From: Syngnathus acus
Taxonomy: Eukaryota > Chordata > Actinopteri > Syngnathiformes > Syngnathidae
Length of the DNA stretch: 64,000 nucleotides
Assembly: GCF_901709675.1 (NCBI RefSeq)
Contig: NC_051088.1
Span: forward strand, 2,900,664-2,964,663
Reading direction: 5' to 3'
Shown piece after piece: positions 22,325 to 34,240 of this stretch. A model generated the notes under the pieces. It ran no database searches, was not told the DNA's origin, and saw nothing but the letters and a program-made list of their open reading frames with translations. A program made the translations under genes and the position numbers. How positions within the stretch are numbered: position 1 is the stretch's first letter; each line of letters begins with the position of its first letter.

Positions 22325-23715
22325 GTATAGGGCTTGGCAATATATCGTTATTGTATTGAAATTGAGATATAAACGTTCAGGATGTTAACATGGGAATTAG
22401 GATGATATCAGTCACGTGACCATACTACCTTTAGTCCAAGCAACTACTGTACATTCCTTCTTTGGTGTTGATCGACAGGCTAAAGCAACTCATCAGCAAT
22501 CATCACAGAAGAAATCCGCTTCCGTGTTAGCAACAGTACTGTTATATATGGCAGTGGTCCCCAACCACCGGGCCGCGGACCGGTACCGGTCCGTGGGTCA
22601 CTTGGTACCGGGCCGCCAAGCCACACAGAAAAAAAAAAAAAAAGTTTTAATCGACAATCAATTAATTCAGGTCAAGACGCTCGTCCCGGTCACGTGACAT
22701 GTTTCCCCAGTCGAGCCCGCAAAGCTAGCAAAAATGAGCAAGTACCGTATTTTCCGGACTATAAGGCGCACCTAAAAACCTAAGATTTTCTCAAAAGCCG
22801 ACAGTGTGCCTTATAGTCCAGTGCGCCTTATATATGGATCAATTGATGAATTTGTTGATCCATACTGGTTGTACACAGTGCTCTGCCAAAATGTTTCAGT
22901 ACGTTTTAGTACAACTAGTAAATTACAAGGTCGCATCGCTTCCCAACATTACGGCAACTGTAGTCAGGGGGCGTCACCGAATAGCTGTTGTACCCGCGAG
23001 GCTATTTCATTTAAAAATAGGCTGCTCCGTTAATGTTTCGAGTAAATTTACGGATTGATATGGAATGGAAACATAGGTAAGCAGTACCAATGTGTTAGAT
23101 CGAACTTTAGTCAGTTCCGATCATTTTATAGGAGATCGTTTGAGAAACGCGATTGTTTACACTTTGCTGAGGCTCATGGGAGATTGCGAGCTGAGGCTCA
23201 TGGGACTTTGCGGATGGCTAATGCTATAACGATAGCTGCTATACGTACCAGGCTATTTCATGTCAAAATAGGCTGCTCTGTTAATGTTTCGAGTAAATCT
23301 ACGGATCGATATGGAAGGGAAACATAGGTAAGTAGTACCAATGCGTTAGATCGAACTTTAATCAGTTCCGATCATTTTATAGGAGATCGTTTGAGAAACG
23401 CGATTGTTTACACTTTGCTGAGGCTCATGGGAGATTGCGAGCTGAGGCTCGTGGGACTTTGCGGATGGCTAATGCTATAACGATAGCTGCTATACGTACC
23501 AGGCTATTTCATGTCAAAATAGGCTGCTCTGTTAATGTTTCGAGTAAATCTACGGATCGATATGGAAGGGAAACATAGGTACCGTTTTTTTCCATGTATA
23601 ATGCGCCCCCATGTATAATACGCACCCTAAAAATGGCATGTCAATGCTGGAAAAAAGCCTGTACCCATGTATAATACGCACCCAAATTTTGACTTTTTTT
23701 TTTTTTTTTTTTTTT

Positions 23716-23945
23716 AAGTCCCAATGATCGTCACACACGCATCTGGGTGTGGTGAAATTTGTCCTCTACATTTGACCCATCCCCGTGTGATTTTGATCCA
23801 TCCCCTGGGGGAGAGGGGAGCAGTGAGCAGCAGCGGCGCCGCGCTCGGGAATCATTTGGTGATCTAACCCCCCAATTCCAACCCTTAATGCTGAGTGCCA
23901 AGCAGGGAGGCAATGGGTCCCATTTTTATAGTCTTTGGTATGGTC
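23716..23945 (+). repeat. SINE-like segment captured in the MITE family
   Basis: AAGTCCCAATGATCGTCACA to TATAGTCTTTGGTATG matches the copy inside 56091-57354 (inverted) and the shorter free fragment at 16050-16216. Its presence at the same place in two sister MITEs suggests it was captured before those copies spread. Confidence 0.75.
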
Positions 23946-24029
23946 TTAACTAGGCTGGATGTATTTTTTTTGTTGGCGTTGATTTCTCCGACTGCCCATA
24001 AAGGCACCACCGCGATCAGTTAGGTTAAA

Positions 24030-24092
24030 GGTTAACATAGGAGTTTCCCCATTGAGGGAATAATAAAGGATTATCTTATCTTATCTTATCTT
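24030..24092 (+). repeat. Very short 3' tail of a LINE-type retroelement
   Basis: AGTTTCCCCATTGAGGGAAT and AATAAAGGATTATC with four TTATC repeats form a typical 3' end of fish L2-type LINEs or SINEs. Sister elements at 121-893 and 56091-57354 lack these about 65 bases, so this is a separate, extremely truncated insertion. Confidence 0.8.
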
Positions 24093-25570
24093 AAAATGAA
24101 AAGAGAGGAAAGTGACGTGCGGACATGTGAAAAAGGCGGCTCTGTATGGGAGAGAAGTTGAAGAGGAATAAAAACACCCTTGGAAACCAAAACTTGTCCC
24201 TCATCGTGACTCGGAGCCGCTACAAATGTTTCGGATTTGTGTAGGGTACATTGTGACAGCAAACGAGCAGGTGATCGAGCAAGCGTCTGATACGAGAGCA
24301 TTGCGTTCGTATGGAGCGTGTTTGAAGTGAACAGCAGAGACGAAAGGAACAAGGCAAAGTGTTGTGAAATAAAATATTACCTGTAATACGTATTTTGTTA
24401 TTTGCTGATTGTATGTATTAAACTATCACATTCATTGTCAGTCAAGAAGAGAAGAGGACTATTCGCATCGGATCCATAGTGCGCATGCGCAGTGATACTG
24501 CCTCCGTATGACGTCCAGTCTGCGATGGAGATTAAAAAACAAACAATATTTGACAATAACACAGGTTTCTGTTCCTGTCTTTGGTAATGTCCCCCTGTCT
24601 TTTTGTTCCACGTCTTTGTCGGTCAGTCCTGTTATTGGTTTTGTTAGAGAGTTATGTTAGTTTACCAAGTCTGTGTTTTGAGTTCCTCCAATGAACCCTG
24701 GTTCAAGCTGCACTTGGTCGCCCTCTTCCTTTCCACACTCCATCCGTGACAAGATTTTCTTCAAAAATTGTTGTACCATGATTTTCTTCCAAAAAAAATA
24801 AAAAATTAAAATTAAAAAAATTAAAAAATTAAAAAAAAATTGTACCCATGTATAATGCGCACCCCGGATTTTAGGACAATAAATTAGTTAAATTTTGCGC
24901 ATTATACATGGAAAAAACGGTAAGTAGTACCAATGCGTTAGATCGAACTTTAGTCAGTTCCGATCATTTTATAGGAGATCGTTTGAGAAACGCGATTGTT
25001 TACACTTTGCTGAGGCTCGAGGGAGATTGCGAGCTGAGGCTAGTGGGACTTTGCGGATGGCTAATGCTATAACGATAGCTGCTATACGTACCAGGCTATT
25101 TCATGTCAAAATAGGCTGCTCTGTTAATGTTTCGAGTAAATCTACGGATCGATATGGAAGGGAAACATAGGTAAGTAGTACCAATGCGTTAGATCGAACT
25201 TTAGTCAGTTCCGATCATTTTATAGGAGATCGTTTGAGAAACGCGATTGTTTACAGAGGGCTCGTTGGTTATTGGCTAGTGGATGCATACCGCAACCCTA
25301 GTCAACCTCAGTTTGTTGCAGTATAGCTTCTATTTTATGCGCCTTATAATCCGGTGCGCCTTATATATGGACAAAGTTTTAAAATGGGCCGTTCATTGAA
25401 GGTGCGCCTTATAATCCGGTGTGCCTTTTAGGGCGGAAAATACGGTATTTATTTTGAAAAATATAAAAAAATTGGCGATTCTCTCCCAATTACATCCGTC
25501 GGTTCAGGTCAAGACGCTCGTCTCGGTCACGTGACATGTCACCTCAGTTGAGCCCGCGAAGCAAGCATAA

Positions 25571-25811
25571 ATGAGCAAGAAACAGAGATGTTTGGAAAGC
25601 TTCTTCGGAAAGGGAAAAAAGCCCAATGAGGAGACGGAAGAAGAAGAGGCTACGACTTCTAAGAAAAGGAAAGCTGCATTTAAAAGACTATGACGCGCCA
25701 AGCCCACTCTGCATAATATGTGGCGACAGGCTAGCTAACGAGGCAATGAAGCCCTCAAAACTGCTTCGGCACATGGAGACCAAGCATCCTGCATTAAAAG
25801 ACAAACCTTAA
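25571..25811 (+). pseudogene. hAT transposase N-terminus with BED zinc finger, frameshifted
   Basis: The ATG at 25571 begins MSKKQRCLESFFGKG, a start typical of ZBED5/FAM200-type hAT transposases, and meets a stop near 25691. In the neighbouring frame from about 25688 the sequence continues with CIICGDRLANEAMKPSKL, then a His spacing RHMETKH, which gives the C2H2-like BED finger. The dimerisation and catalytic parts are absent, and a stop follows after about 40 residues. Confidence 0.85.
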
Positions 25812-26459
25812 CCACTTCGGGTGTCATTGTCTCCGATTACGCCTAGATGGGACCGGCTCGTTTCTGAGAAACAAGCTCAGTGCTCCCACTAATTCAATGT
25901 AATGGTGAGTTTTATTTTAATGTCGTTTATACTTGTTTTTATGCCAGTCGTATCATTTTGTTTCATCGTATTCATGTATTTATTATAAATGTATTATTTA
26001 TTTATATAAATGTATTTTAGTTATATAAATGTATTATTTATTTATATAAAGGCCGGACCGCGAAAATATTTCTGACACGTAACCGGTCCGTGGCGCAAAA
26101 AAGGTTGGGGATCACTGATATATGGTACTCATGTATTGGAACATTAGGTGACCATATTCATAATTTCACAGTTACCAATGGTGGAGCTTGTTTTAACGAT
26201 GCGCGAGGACCTCACATTTGTCTGTCCATTCTTTGCTTTTCAATATATTCATACTTTTCTCATAATTATCAACCATGTCCTATTTCTGTTGAAACGCAGT
26301 CCTTCAGTGAAAAATATTGTCTGGTGAACCTCAAAACGCGATCCTGGCTAGCATAGTTCATATCGCCCGGAGTCCAGATCCAGTCGTGATAACAGAGATC
26401 GCGCCCCCTGTTCTCCACGTCGCAATGATGATTTGAAAATTAATTCAGTGAGATAAATA

Positions 26460-26640
26460 TTTCACGGTGGAGCACTGGTTTGCACGTCGCATCACAGTTC
26501 AGAGGTGCGGGATTTGATTCCGTCTCCGGCCTTTCTGTGTGGAGTTTGCATGTTCTTCCTATTTTTTCTAGTTCTCCCTGTGCCTCCTTTGCTTTCCTCT
26601 CGGTATTCCAGTTTCCTCCTACATTCAAAAAACACATAAT
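26460..26640 (+). repeat. SINE fragment
   Basis: CACGGTGGAGCACTGGTTTG and TGTGTGGAGTTTGCATGTTC match the head and body of the SINE at 13504 and 33875. It is cut at about 26640 by a Tigger piece. Confidence 0.75.
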
Positions 26641-26884
26641 GCGACCAGCGCGGTGCAGTTGCGCAGTGGGCGACGCGCTGCGGTTGCGCGTTCGGTGGTG
26701 CGCTGCAGTTGCGCAATCGGACAAAAATGCGCAAATAAAAAAATGCTTAAAAAAAGGCGTTTTTTTAGTCTTGGAACGGACTAAAAATTGTTCTATTATT
26801 TGTAATGGGAAAAATAGATTCGGAATTCGACCGATTCGCTTCTCGAATGGATTCTGGTCGAAAACCGAGGTTTGACTGTATTTT
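26641..26884. mobile_element. Tigger-type fragment
   Basis: It contains the GCAGTTGCGC minisatellite and ends in TCGAAAACCGAGGTTTGACTG, a mutated form of the Tigger right end seen at 28624 and 41030. The left half is missing. Confidence 0.75.
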
Positions 26885-26949
26885 TGCTATTCTTGTTAAA
26901 ATCACACTTACATGTGAACTTGAAATGACAATAATAACACATAGTGAAA

Positions 26950-27295
26950 GCTAAATTGAGCAAATTGGCTATTTCAGAAGTGTGTGTCAAACTGGTAGCC
27001 CTTTGCCTTAATCAGTACCCAGGAAGTAGCTCTCGGTTTAAGAAAGGTTGGTGACCCCTGCCATAGAGGTTGTGGGTGAGAGGAGGATGTTAGTTAAGTT
27101 GACATCCATCCTGGACAACACATCTCTACCCCTCCATGACATTATGGGGTCCCTGAGAAGCTCCTTCAGCAGCAGACTGTTACACCCACGGTGTAAGAAG
27201 GAGAGGTTCCGCAGGTCCTTCATTCCAGCGAGGAGGCCCGTGTCGGCTGGCCTGCCGCCCGGCAATGAGGCTCTCTGCTGACCGCAGGCCGCGTT
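26950..27295 (+). mobile_element. hAT end fragment and LINE 3' coding relic
   Basis: At 27040-27059, GGTTGGTGACCCCTG is a hAT right end whose partner I could not place. Directly after it (27048-27281) an open frame reads SILDNTSLPLHDIMGSLRSS and FSSRLLHPRCKKERFRRSF, which resembles the conserved C-terminal tail of fish non-LTR retrotransposon proteins. Both are partial. Confidence 0.5.
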
Positions 27296-28005
27296 TGCCG
27301 GCCTGTGCGTGTCAATTTCAGATAAATAACTGCAAGTCAACCCCTGGAGGTTGGCTTGTTGCAAAGATTCGGATCACCTAACTACTAGCAAGGAGTCCGA
27401 CCTTTCAGCTGAAGGTGGCCACTTAAGGCGCCTACTTTTCGGATAAGCGACTCAGAGGGTATATCCATATGTGGACTTCAGAGGAAATCTAAGTCAGATT
27501 TCAGTTGAATATGTAACAACGTATGAACAATTCAACTTCCAAAAAGCCTCTCTGGACCGCATTGTCTTTTTCGTATATTGGTGACTTATGGAGATAAAAA
27601 AAAAAAAACACACACACAGACAGATGTGACCAAAAAAAGGCATTTTGCTGCAGGGAGGCTGCTCATTTTTTGCTCTTTTAAGTCGGCCAGCCGTGGAAAG
27701 GCAAAATGTTTTGAAGTTTTAAGAAGTTAAAATGGCCTAAATTGAGATGCCTACAAACATTTGATATTATATATTATATATATTGATATTATTAGCGACA
27801 GCTGTATAATGATTTAAGGTGTGGGTCTGTCCTGGTGGCCCTCCAAAGTGGCCAGGAACTTATAACACCTCCAAGCCAGGGGATACAACCCTTTGTTTTC
27901 TCTCCTTAGCTAGGCACCAGAAGGTCTATATGTAAATCAGTTTATTTATCTGACTGTAACTTAAAGTTTACTAACTATTGCAATGTCGAAATATATATAC
28001 GTGTA

Positions 28006-28624
28006 CAGTGGAGCCTCGGTTTTCGACCACAATCCGTTCCAGAAATATGGAAAATATTTTAATCCTTTCAAAGCAAAAAAAGAAGACGAAGAAAACGCCT
28101 TTCTTAAGCATTTTTTCATTTGCGCAATTTTGTCCGATCGCGCAACTGCAGCGCACCGCCGAACGCGCAACCGTAGCGCGTCGCCGACCGCGCAACTACA
28201 CCGCGCTGGTCGCATTATTGTGACAAAGCCGTCGCTGAAATCTAGAAAATATTTTTAATGTCCTGGTGTACTTTCCAAAATTTAAGTGGACTTCAGTGCG
28301 CAAGGAGCTTAATTTGGTCCGATCGCGCAACTGCAGCGCGCCGGGCGCTCACTGTCGCATGGTATAAGAGCGTCTTTGTTTTTTAGGATGGCTTTACTGC
28401 TCCCCCTTGCTTCCTTTGGAGGAGTGATTAGAGTTGCTGCAATCCTCAGAGTAACGAGAATGTAATAACGAACGGAGTCAGTTGGCATGCGGGTCCTCTC
28501 GGCTCATCTCGCGAGGTTCGACAACCGAATTTCGTCCGATATCCGAAGCAAAAAAATCTCGAATTTTTTGTTCGAATACCGATTTGTTCGAGATCCGGGA
28601 CGTTCGAAAACCGAGGCTCCACTG
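28006..28624. mobile_element. Tigger-type MITE
   Basis: Inverted ends CAGTGGAGCCTCGGTTTTCG and CGAAAACCGAGGCTCCACTG are flanked by TA. The interior has a GC-rich minisatellite (GCGCAACTGCAGCGC words, 28130-28210). On the minus strand it has the site that is occupied by another element in 39036-41030. No transposase is present. Confidence 0.93.
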
Positions 28625-30480
28625 TATGTGAAAATATAGTGACTCCCAGCAAGACATGTAGGGAGGGGAGGTGGTGTGGCCATATTCCTCATTAAAAGTG
28701 GCCATTTCTGAGGGCATTGGGTGTTTCGTTTTCCCTCCAAAATTAAATGGATGAAATAGAAAATGATCACTTTAATCATTTCCCTATCAATAAATACACA
28801 AACTGAGCTTGTTTATGAAAAAAAATGGATCATGGTTTTTGTGTCTCTTTAAAGTTTATCTTAAAACAGCTTACCTGTAATGCGGCTTCATTTCCAGTGG
28901 TTTAAAGTTCCCTTTGTTGAGCTTATTGTTCAAAGTGAAAATAAAATTCTGCGAGTTCTGTTTCTCGAGGAAGAGAGAAGACGACTGCACTGAAAAAAAA
29001 ATTGAAGTAGGCGCAAGATACCTTCATGGGTAGATGCTCAACCTTTGTTTTGCACAACAACAAGTGTTTGAAATTGCATGAATCTACCAGGATTTGGCTG
29101 AAATGCACCGCGGGATTCTAGTTAAGGTACACCATTTTAGCATAAAACTATAGCTTGAATGTAATGTTACATTACATCATACTCGTACACTGCTGGGGAC
29201 AGAACACGCTCCTCTCACAGCTCTCGCAGCTCGTTTCCCTTCTTCGTTTTACAATTTAAAAGTTGAATTTATTAAGCGTAACAAATATTTAGAGGGAAAG
29301 GAACTGTTTGGAAGCTGCAGGGGGCCCGTAACATAGTAATAGAGGCGTAAATCCCCCGGGAAAATGTCAACCTCTACTTTGCGGATTTTGCTTATTGCGG
29401 GTAGATGCGGCCCTCTGTTGATAAAATAACCTGATTTTATCCCAACAGATATGTGAAAGTAAATATACACCCTGAACGTGGTCTGCTCTATGTCCCCTAC
29501 CTGACCATAAGTGCTGGCCTTTTCGCTTGTTCGGGCCGTGATACTGACAAGTTTGACATCAGACACAGGGTGAGTCAGGACTGCCAGATGTTTGCAATCA
29601 GGTCCATTTTCGAGTCAGGGACACAGGGCCCCCAGGGCCTAAGCTCTTCACCACCCCCAGCTTGCAGCCTCCTAGCCCCCTAGTCCCACTGAGATCCAGC
29701 ACAGCTGTATTAGTTCCAGATGTTGTCATCTTTTTTCTCTGAGCACGGAAGATAAAGCTGCGATGTTGCAATCTTTTGTTCTGCGAGGAGAGTAAGACGC
29801 AGTGCACTGAGTGATGAAAACATGCATTTCTATACAAGATAATAATAAGCATCACCAAACCTCAGCAAAGCGGCTGTTGGTTGCATCATAGGCTATGGAA
29901 CGCTACAGAAATATTGACCCATATTCAGAATAGTGCTCTTGAAAGTGTGACAATGTGATACCGTGGTATTACAGTCGCTTTGGATGAGCCCTGATCTAAA
30001 TCTTCTCATCTGCTGAAAGAGCTGGAACATGACATTTGGAGAAAGCAGCCTTCAATCCTGGGACAAAATACCTGCTCAAAGCTGCTCAAGTTTTACTGAG
30101 AGTTACAGAAATCGAACGTAGAATGTTGATTGCTGATGGATCATCATTACAGAACACTGCGTTGTCTTAAGACGCCGCGCTGTCGCCATCTTCCGGTCAG
30201 TATGAGAAATGCTCTTAGTGGCAACTTCCGGGAATCCAAAATAAATATCAGCCGTTATGCGCACGCGCAGAAGCGTGTTTGTGTTCGCGTGAGTGCGCGT
30301 TATATCCCATTTTCGTTTTACAAATAAAAATTGTAAATCAACCTGTTAGACTTTCCATTACTCCATTCACATAACCAACAAGAAAATCCGTTTTTCTGTT
30401 TTCAAACAAAATCAAATAACGATTCGTTTTTCAATTTTTAATAATAAATGGATACATCTATGTTAAGAAAGCCTTTCCTG
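28625..30480. other. No confident gene
   Basis: Intergenic DNA. A GC-richer block at 30150-30320 (ACGCGCAGAAGCGTG region) may be part of an old element. The ORFs at 29249-29683 and 29598-29858 have no recognisable domain. Confidence 0.45.
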
Positions 30481-30579
30481 GAAATGTACGCGCCTTATCA
30501 ATGCACCGCCCTTTTTTCTATTTCTCTGGAAGTTGACTCAGTACACCCACGGTGGCGGAATACATTGTCCACTCAGACA

Positions 30580-30885
30580 AGTCCACCCTGACAAACTCGA
30601 ACCTTTCCTCTTTGGGGAGGGAGGGGGAGCGACGTCACGAAGTGAGCAGAGTCCAACAATACTTGAAGTAACGTTGGCCGACAAGCACGCTACCGTCTGT
30701 TACGGGACTGCAGGAAGCGAGTTGGTTCAACAGGGAAGTCGAAAGAAACTACGATCGTCTCCTATTAACGTGCATGAAGACAAAGAAGTTGAATAATAAA
30801 CAAAGCGGACATGTTGGGTAGCTTTTCACGCAGCAGCCTGCGAGGAGACGAAAGAAACTGAAAATTCTCAAACGAACTTAGAACG
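30580..30885 (+). promoter_or_regulatory. Candidate stat6 promoter and non-coding first exon
   Basis: This CpG-bearing segment contains GCGACGTCACGAAG, a CRE-like TGACGTCA-type site with one altered end, and no TATA box. It ends in a donor, GAACG|GTAAGC (30885/30886). The first stat6 coding exon has an acceptor (AATGCAG, 38551-38553) twelve bases before its ATG, so an upstream non-coding exon must exist. This is the best candidate I see, but nothing links the two directly. Confidence 0.35.
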
Positions 30886-31230
30886 GTAAGCGAAAATGTC
30901 GCTCGACAGTAGTTGCCTGAATGGTCTTGGTCAATATGACGACATAATTATTAGTGTTTACCTTTTAACTATATTCTCATACTTGTCATGCGTACTTTCA
31001 GTTTCTGTTTTACGTGAGCACGAGCAGCAATGCCGTGGTATTGTTTGACATTCACTAAAAATGTAAGTCTTGACGAGAGATAAAGATAATATATTTCAAG
31101 TTCGTCCCTCCCATCCCTATACATGGGCATTACCCCCTTTGCGTTGCTGTCAGCTCGCTTTGTCTGTAAAAAATGCTATAAAACCAATCTAGTGCATGTC
31201 AAGGTATGCCGCGTAGTTGATTGTGTAGAG

Positions 31231-31609
31231 CACATGAGGCCCGGGGGGCAGATACGGCCCGCCACATCATTTTATGTGGCCCGCCACATCATTTTATGTG
31301 GCCCGCGAAGACAAATTGTGCATCAAATTCATATGTCAATATTAAAATTACTAATTGTTTTCACTTGAAAAAAATAGATCTATTGCTAGCAATTTTTATT
31401 ACCATTCATATTTTAAAAACATGTTAACAGTTTTTCTTAGTCTCTGTTTTGAAAACTAGTTATTCATCTAGTCATTCACTAGTTTGTACCGTACACTATA
31501 TATAATTTGAGACATTCAGACATTTATTTGGGTTGGCAATTTCAATGGCCTTTCGAAGGAAACCATGACTATGATGCGGCCAGTGACAAAAATAAGTTTG
31601 ACACCCCTG
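31231..31609. mobile_element. hAT MITE with 8-bp duplication
   Basis: GTGTAGAG flanks both sides exactly (31223-31230 and 31610-31617). The right end TTTGACACCCCTG is a normal hAT end. The left end is altered (CACATGAGGCCC), and a GGCCCGCCACATCATTTTAT unit is duplicated inside. Confidence 0.85.
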
Positions 31610-31617
31610 GTGTAGAG

Positions 31618-32742
31618 GAAAAAGACTCTTAAAGTGTTGGATCCAAATGGTTTTGGAAAGAAATATACTCCGAACGTCAAACAAAACCTGGAATTCAAAC
31701 AATCAGCATTCCAGGCATCAGCGAAGCTTGTGAGACTCAGTGGCCGGACGGACGGACTAATGGATGGATGATACTGAGCAATAACAGTGTGGATGGGGCA
31801 ATATTACATAATACATATTAAACATCATATAATGTTCATTTGACCCGGGCTGGCTCTTCCCACCATTAATTGAAATTAGAGCAACCTTGCTGCAGTCTTT
31901 AATTATTTTTCATAATGTATCATATTTAAATCTTATTGAATTACTTGTGCTTTTTCTGTTGCAGTTGTTTGTAAAAAAAAAAAAAAATGTTTGTGTTCTC
32001 TGGGAAAATGCAGGATTGTATTTGTCAGCAATTGGTATATTTAAATGATGTCAAGATGACTATGGCAGCAATGCAATATCTCTCTGGGTGTTTTTGCTGC
32101 GTGTGGATTGGAAGATATCTGATACCACATTTTGATCTGCATTTGAAAGAGGCCTGATTCTGATCTGATGCTGTCTGGTGACCTTGGTTATTAGCTCTGT
32201 CTTTACACTGTAATATAATTCTGACACTTTCAAAGCACAAGTATGGCAAATGTGTCACTTGACCCTCAGAGTGTCAATTCAAACTAAAGAATTTGCTCCA
32301 CAACTGTGTTATTTTACTTTGGCTTTCTTGTGACATCACTACATACACATACACACAGTAATCTTATCAAACAGCTTACTTAGTTTTCATGTAGCTTAAA
32401 GCGTAGTGGCTTATTACATGGAACTGAGTACAGGAGCATGCTGACAAACTCTTTCTTCATTATTTCTTCATTATTATGTCTTTGAAGGGTGATCAGTTCT
32501 ACTTTATTTTGTTTTACAATGCTCTTAGGAATAAATAAGTATTGGAACCACAGCTCACATATGAGGCAGGGAGTTGGATTCTGTCATTTCCTGTGCCTAA
32601 TAGCTCACTGATGGGCTTCCTCCCATCTACTTAGTAGTGAAAACCATCATAGAGCACTTCTCCATGGCTCCTCTCACTTCAAAAACACAGTTAAATTTTG
32701 TACTCTTACCACAGATCTTGCATTTGTTTACTTCACTTCACA
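31618..32742. other. No recognisable gene
   Basis: AT-rich DNA in the presumed first intron of stat6, with no ORF of recognisable ancestry. Confidence 0.5.
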
Positions 32743-33512
32743 CATGGTCTGGCAAAATGATCTGACACATTTTTGGGTTAAAAAAAACACACAAATAAAG
32801 TAAAGAAATATACAAAAAATTTTTTTTTGAAAAGTACATGTAATGCCATTTTGTTTCATTTGGTTTTAAAAATCAAATCAGTCAAATGGGAGCCGTTATT
32901 GTCCACACACTGTCGAAGGCGTTCATGAAAGTTGTTCATAACGCGGCGGATCATTTCATGGGGAATGGCAGGAATTTTTTGATGAATGGCATCTTTAAGT
33001 TGTTCAATAGATCGAGGGCGATTAATGTATACATTTGACTTGAGGTATCCCCAGAGAAAAAAAATCACAAGGATTTAAATCAGGTGATCGAGCGGGCCAA
33101 CCAATGTCACCACGCAATGAGATTAAATGACCAGGAAGCATCTCCCTCAAACTCCCCATCGCACGTCGAGAAGTGTGGGGTGTTGCCCCATCCTATTGAA
33201 ACCAAACATTTTCTATATCGTGGAGCGTATTCAATTTGGGTCTGAGAAAAGTCTCTAGCATCTTCCAGGATCGATCAGAGTTCACAGTCACTGTGACGTT
33301 GTCTTCTTCGAAGAAGTACAGACCTCATATACCGAATTCATGTTAGCAACTGAAACGAAACAAAATAACATTATTCGAAAACGAAACGAAACAAAACAAA
33401 ATAAAATGGCGTTATATGTACTTTTCGAAAATAAAAAAAACTTTTTTGTTTCTTTAATTTATTTGCATTTTATCAAGCCTACAAATGTGTCCGATCATTT
33501 TGCCGGACCCTG
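32743..33512 (-). mobile_element. Tc1/mariner relic with DD41D-type spacing
   Basis: The ends CATGGTCTGGCAAAATGATC and the inverse of GATCATTTTGCCGGACCCTG are inverted, and a TA follows the right end. On the minus strand a decayed transposase C-terminus reads DGATPHTSRRAMG, then WPARSPDLNPCDFF and later WGYLKSNVYINRPRS (32856-33200). I count 41 residues between the aspartate of DGATPH and the aspartate of NPCD. A stop precedes the first block, and one extra T in a T-run shifts the frame after the second. At 770 bp the copy lacks most of the transposase. Confidence 0.85.
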
Positions 33513-33874
33513 TATATGTATCACCAACAGTAGTCGCGATGAGTTGACTCAGATGTAAATCGAGGCATATCACACCTAGCCTGGCAGACCAGACCAATGC
33601 TACAGTGATTGGTCTGGTGGGGAGTTCGCATCGATGCGCATTTCTGAGAAGGGGCAAATGTAAACAAGCAGTTCGAATGAACCAATCAGCGAAGAGTAGA
33701 CGTGACGTCGAGGGAAAAAATACCCATGTCATCTTTTGAAATGAATGATTCCACTGCTGTCTGCTGCGAGGGTTTTAACGACTGTGTTTCATAGCTATTT
33801 GATTTGATTTGTTTATTTCGGCAAATACATAATCAACATTCACTACAATTTCATTTTACATTATGTTGTACAGG

Positions 33875-34240
33875 CGGCTCGGTGGAGCACTGGTTAGCAC
33901 GTCCACCTCACAGTTAGGAGGGTGCGGGTTCGATTCCACCTCCGACCTTCCCTGTGTGGAGTTTGCATGTTCTCCCCGTGCCTGCGTGGGTTTTCTCCGG
34001 GCACTCCGGTTTCCTCCAACATCCCAAAAACATGCTTGGTAGGCCGATTGAGCACTCCAAATTGCCCCTGGGTGAGAGTGCAAGTGTGGATGGTTGTTCG
34101 TCTCTGTGTGCCCTACGATTGGCTGGCAACCGGTTCAGGGTGTCCCCCACCTACTGCCCGATGACCGCTGGGATAGGCTCCAGCACGCCCGCGACCCCCG
34201 TGGGGACAAAGCGGTACAGAAATTGGATGGATGGATGGAT
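33875..34240 (+). repeat. tRNA-derived fish SINE, near complete
   Basis: It begins GGCGGCTCGGTGGAGCACTG and GTTAGCACGTCC, then GTGCGGGTTCGATTCC (B-box-like). It ends with AAAGCGGTACAGAAATTGG and (GGAT)n. Compared with 13504-13873 it keeps a 35-bp part of the body (around GCCCTACGATTGGCTGGCAA) that the other copy lacks. It sits in an older repeat that begins near 33577 (GCCTGGCAGACC) and may end near 34337. Confidence 0.88.

Larger units (their letters stand above)
23582..24920 (+). mobile_element. TA-flanked MITE, ATAATGCGC end type, nested second level
   Basis: It starts CCGTTTTTTTCCATG after TA (23580-23581) and ends CATGGAAAAAACGG before TA (24921-24922). It lies exactly between GAAACATAGG and AGTAGTACC of the surrounding array, where other units show the unbroken site. 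Inside are a SINE-like segment (23716-23945) and a tiny retroelement tail (24030-24092). Confidence 0.93.
22745..25445 (+). mobile_element. TA-flanked MITE, AGGCGCACC end type, nested in hAT
   Basis: Inverted ends CCGTATTTTCCGGACT and GGAAAATACGG are flanked by TA (22743-22744, 25446-25447). The interior is a head-to-tail array of about 250-bp units, each ending in CATAGGTAAGTAGTACC. One unit is split by the element at 23582-24920. Confidence 0.92.
22552..26117 (+). mobile_element. hAT element with ZBED-like start, carrying nested insertions
   Basis: CAGTGGTCCCCAACC opens the element and GGTTGGGGATCACTG closes it. ATATATGG flanks both sides exactly (22544-22551 and 26118-26125). The terminal region repeats GGACCGGTACCGGTCCG. 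The host element's own sequence is only about 190 bp on the left and about 670 bp on the right. The rest is the MITE at 22745-25445, which contains another at 23582-24920. A broken transposase start lies at 25571-25811, so the host is an internally deleted, non-autonomous copy. Confidence 0.95.

Noticed and set aside
26480-26875. 131-residue plus-strand ORF
   Set aside because: It crosses the junction between a SINE fragment and a Tigger fragment, so it cannot be a real gene.
33340-33440. Repeated AACGAAAC-type words as a regulatory array
   Set aside because: They are low-complexity A-rich sequence inside the DD41D relic. No regular spacing is seen.
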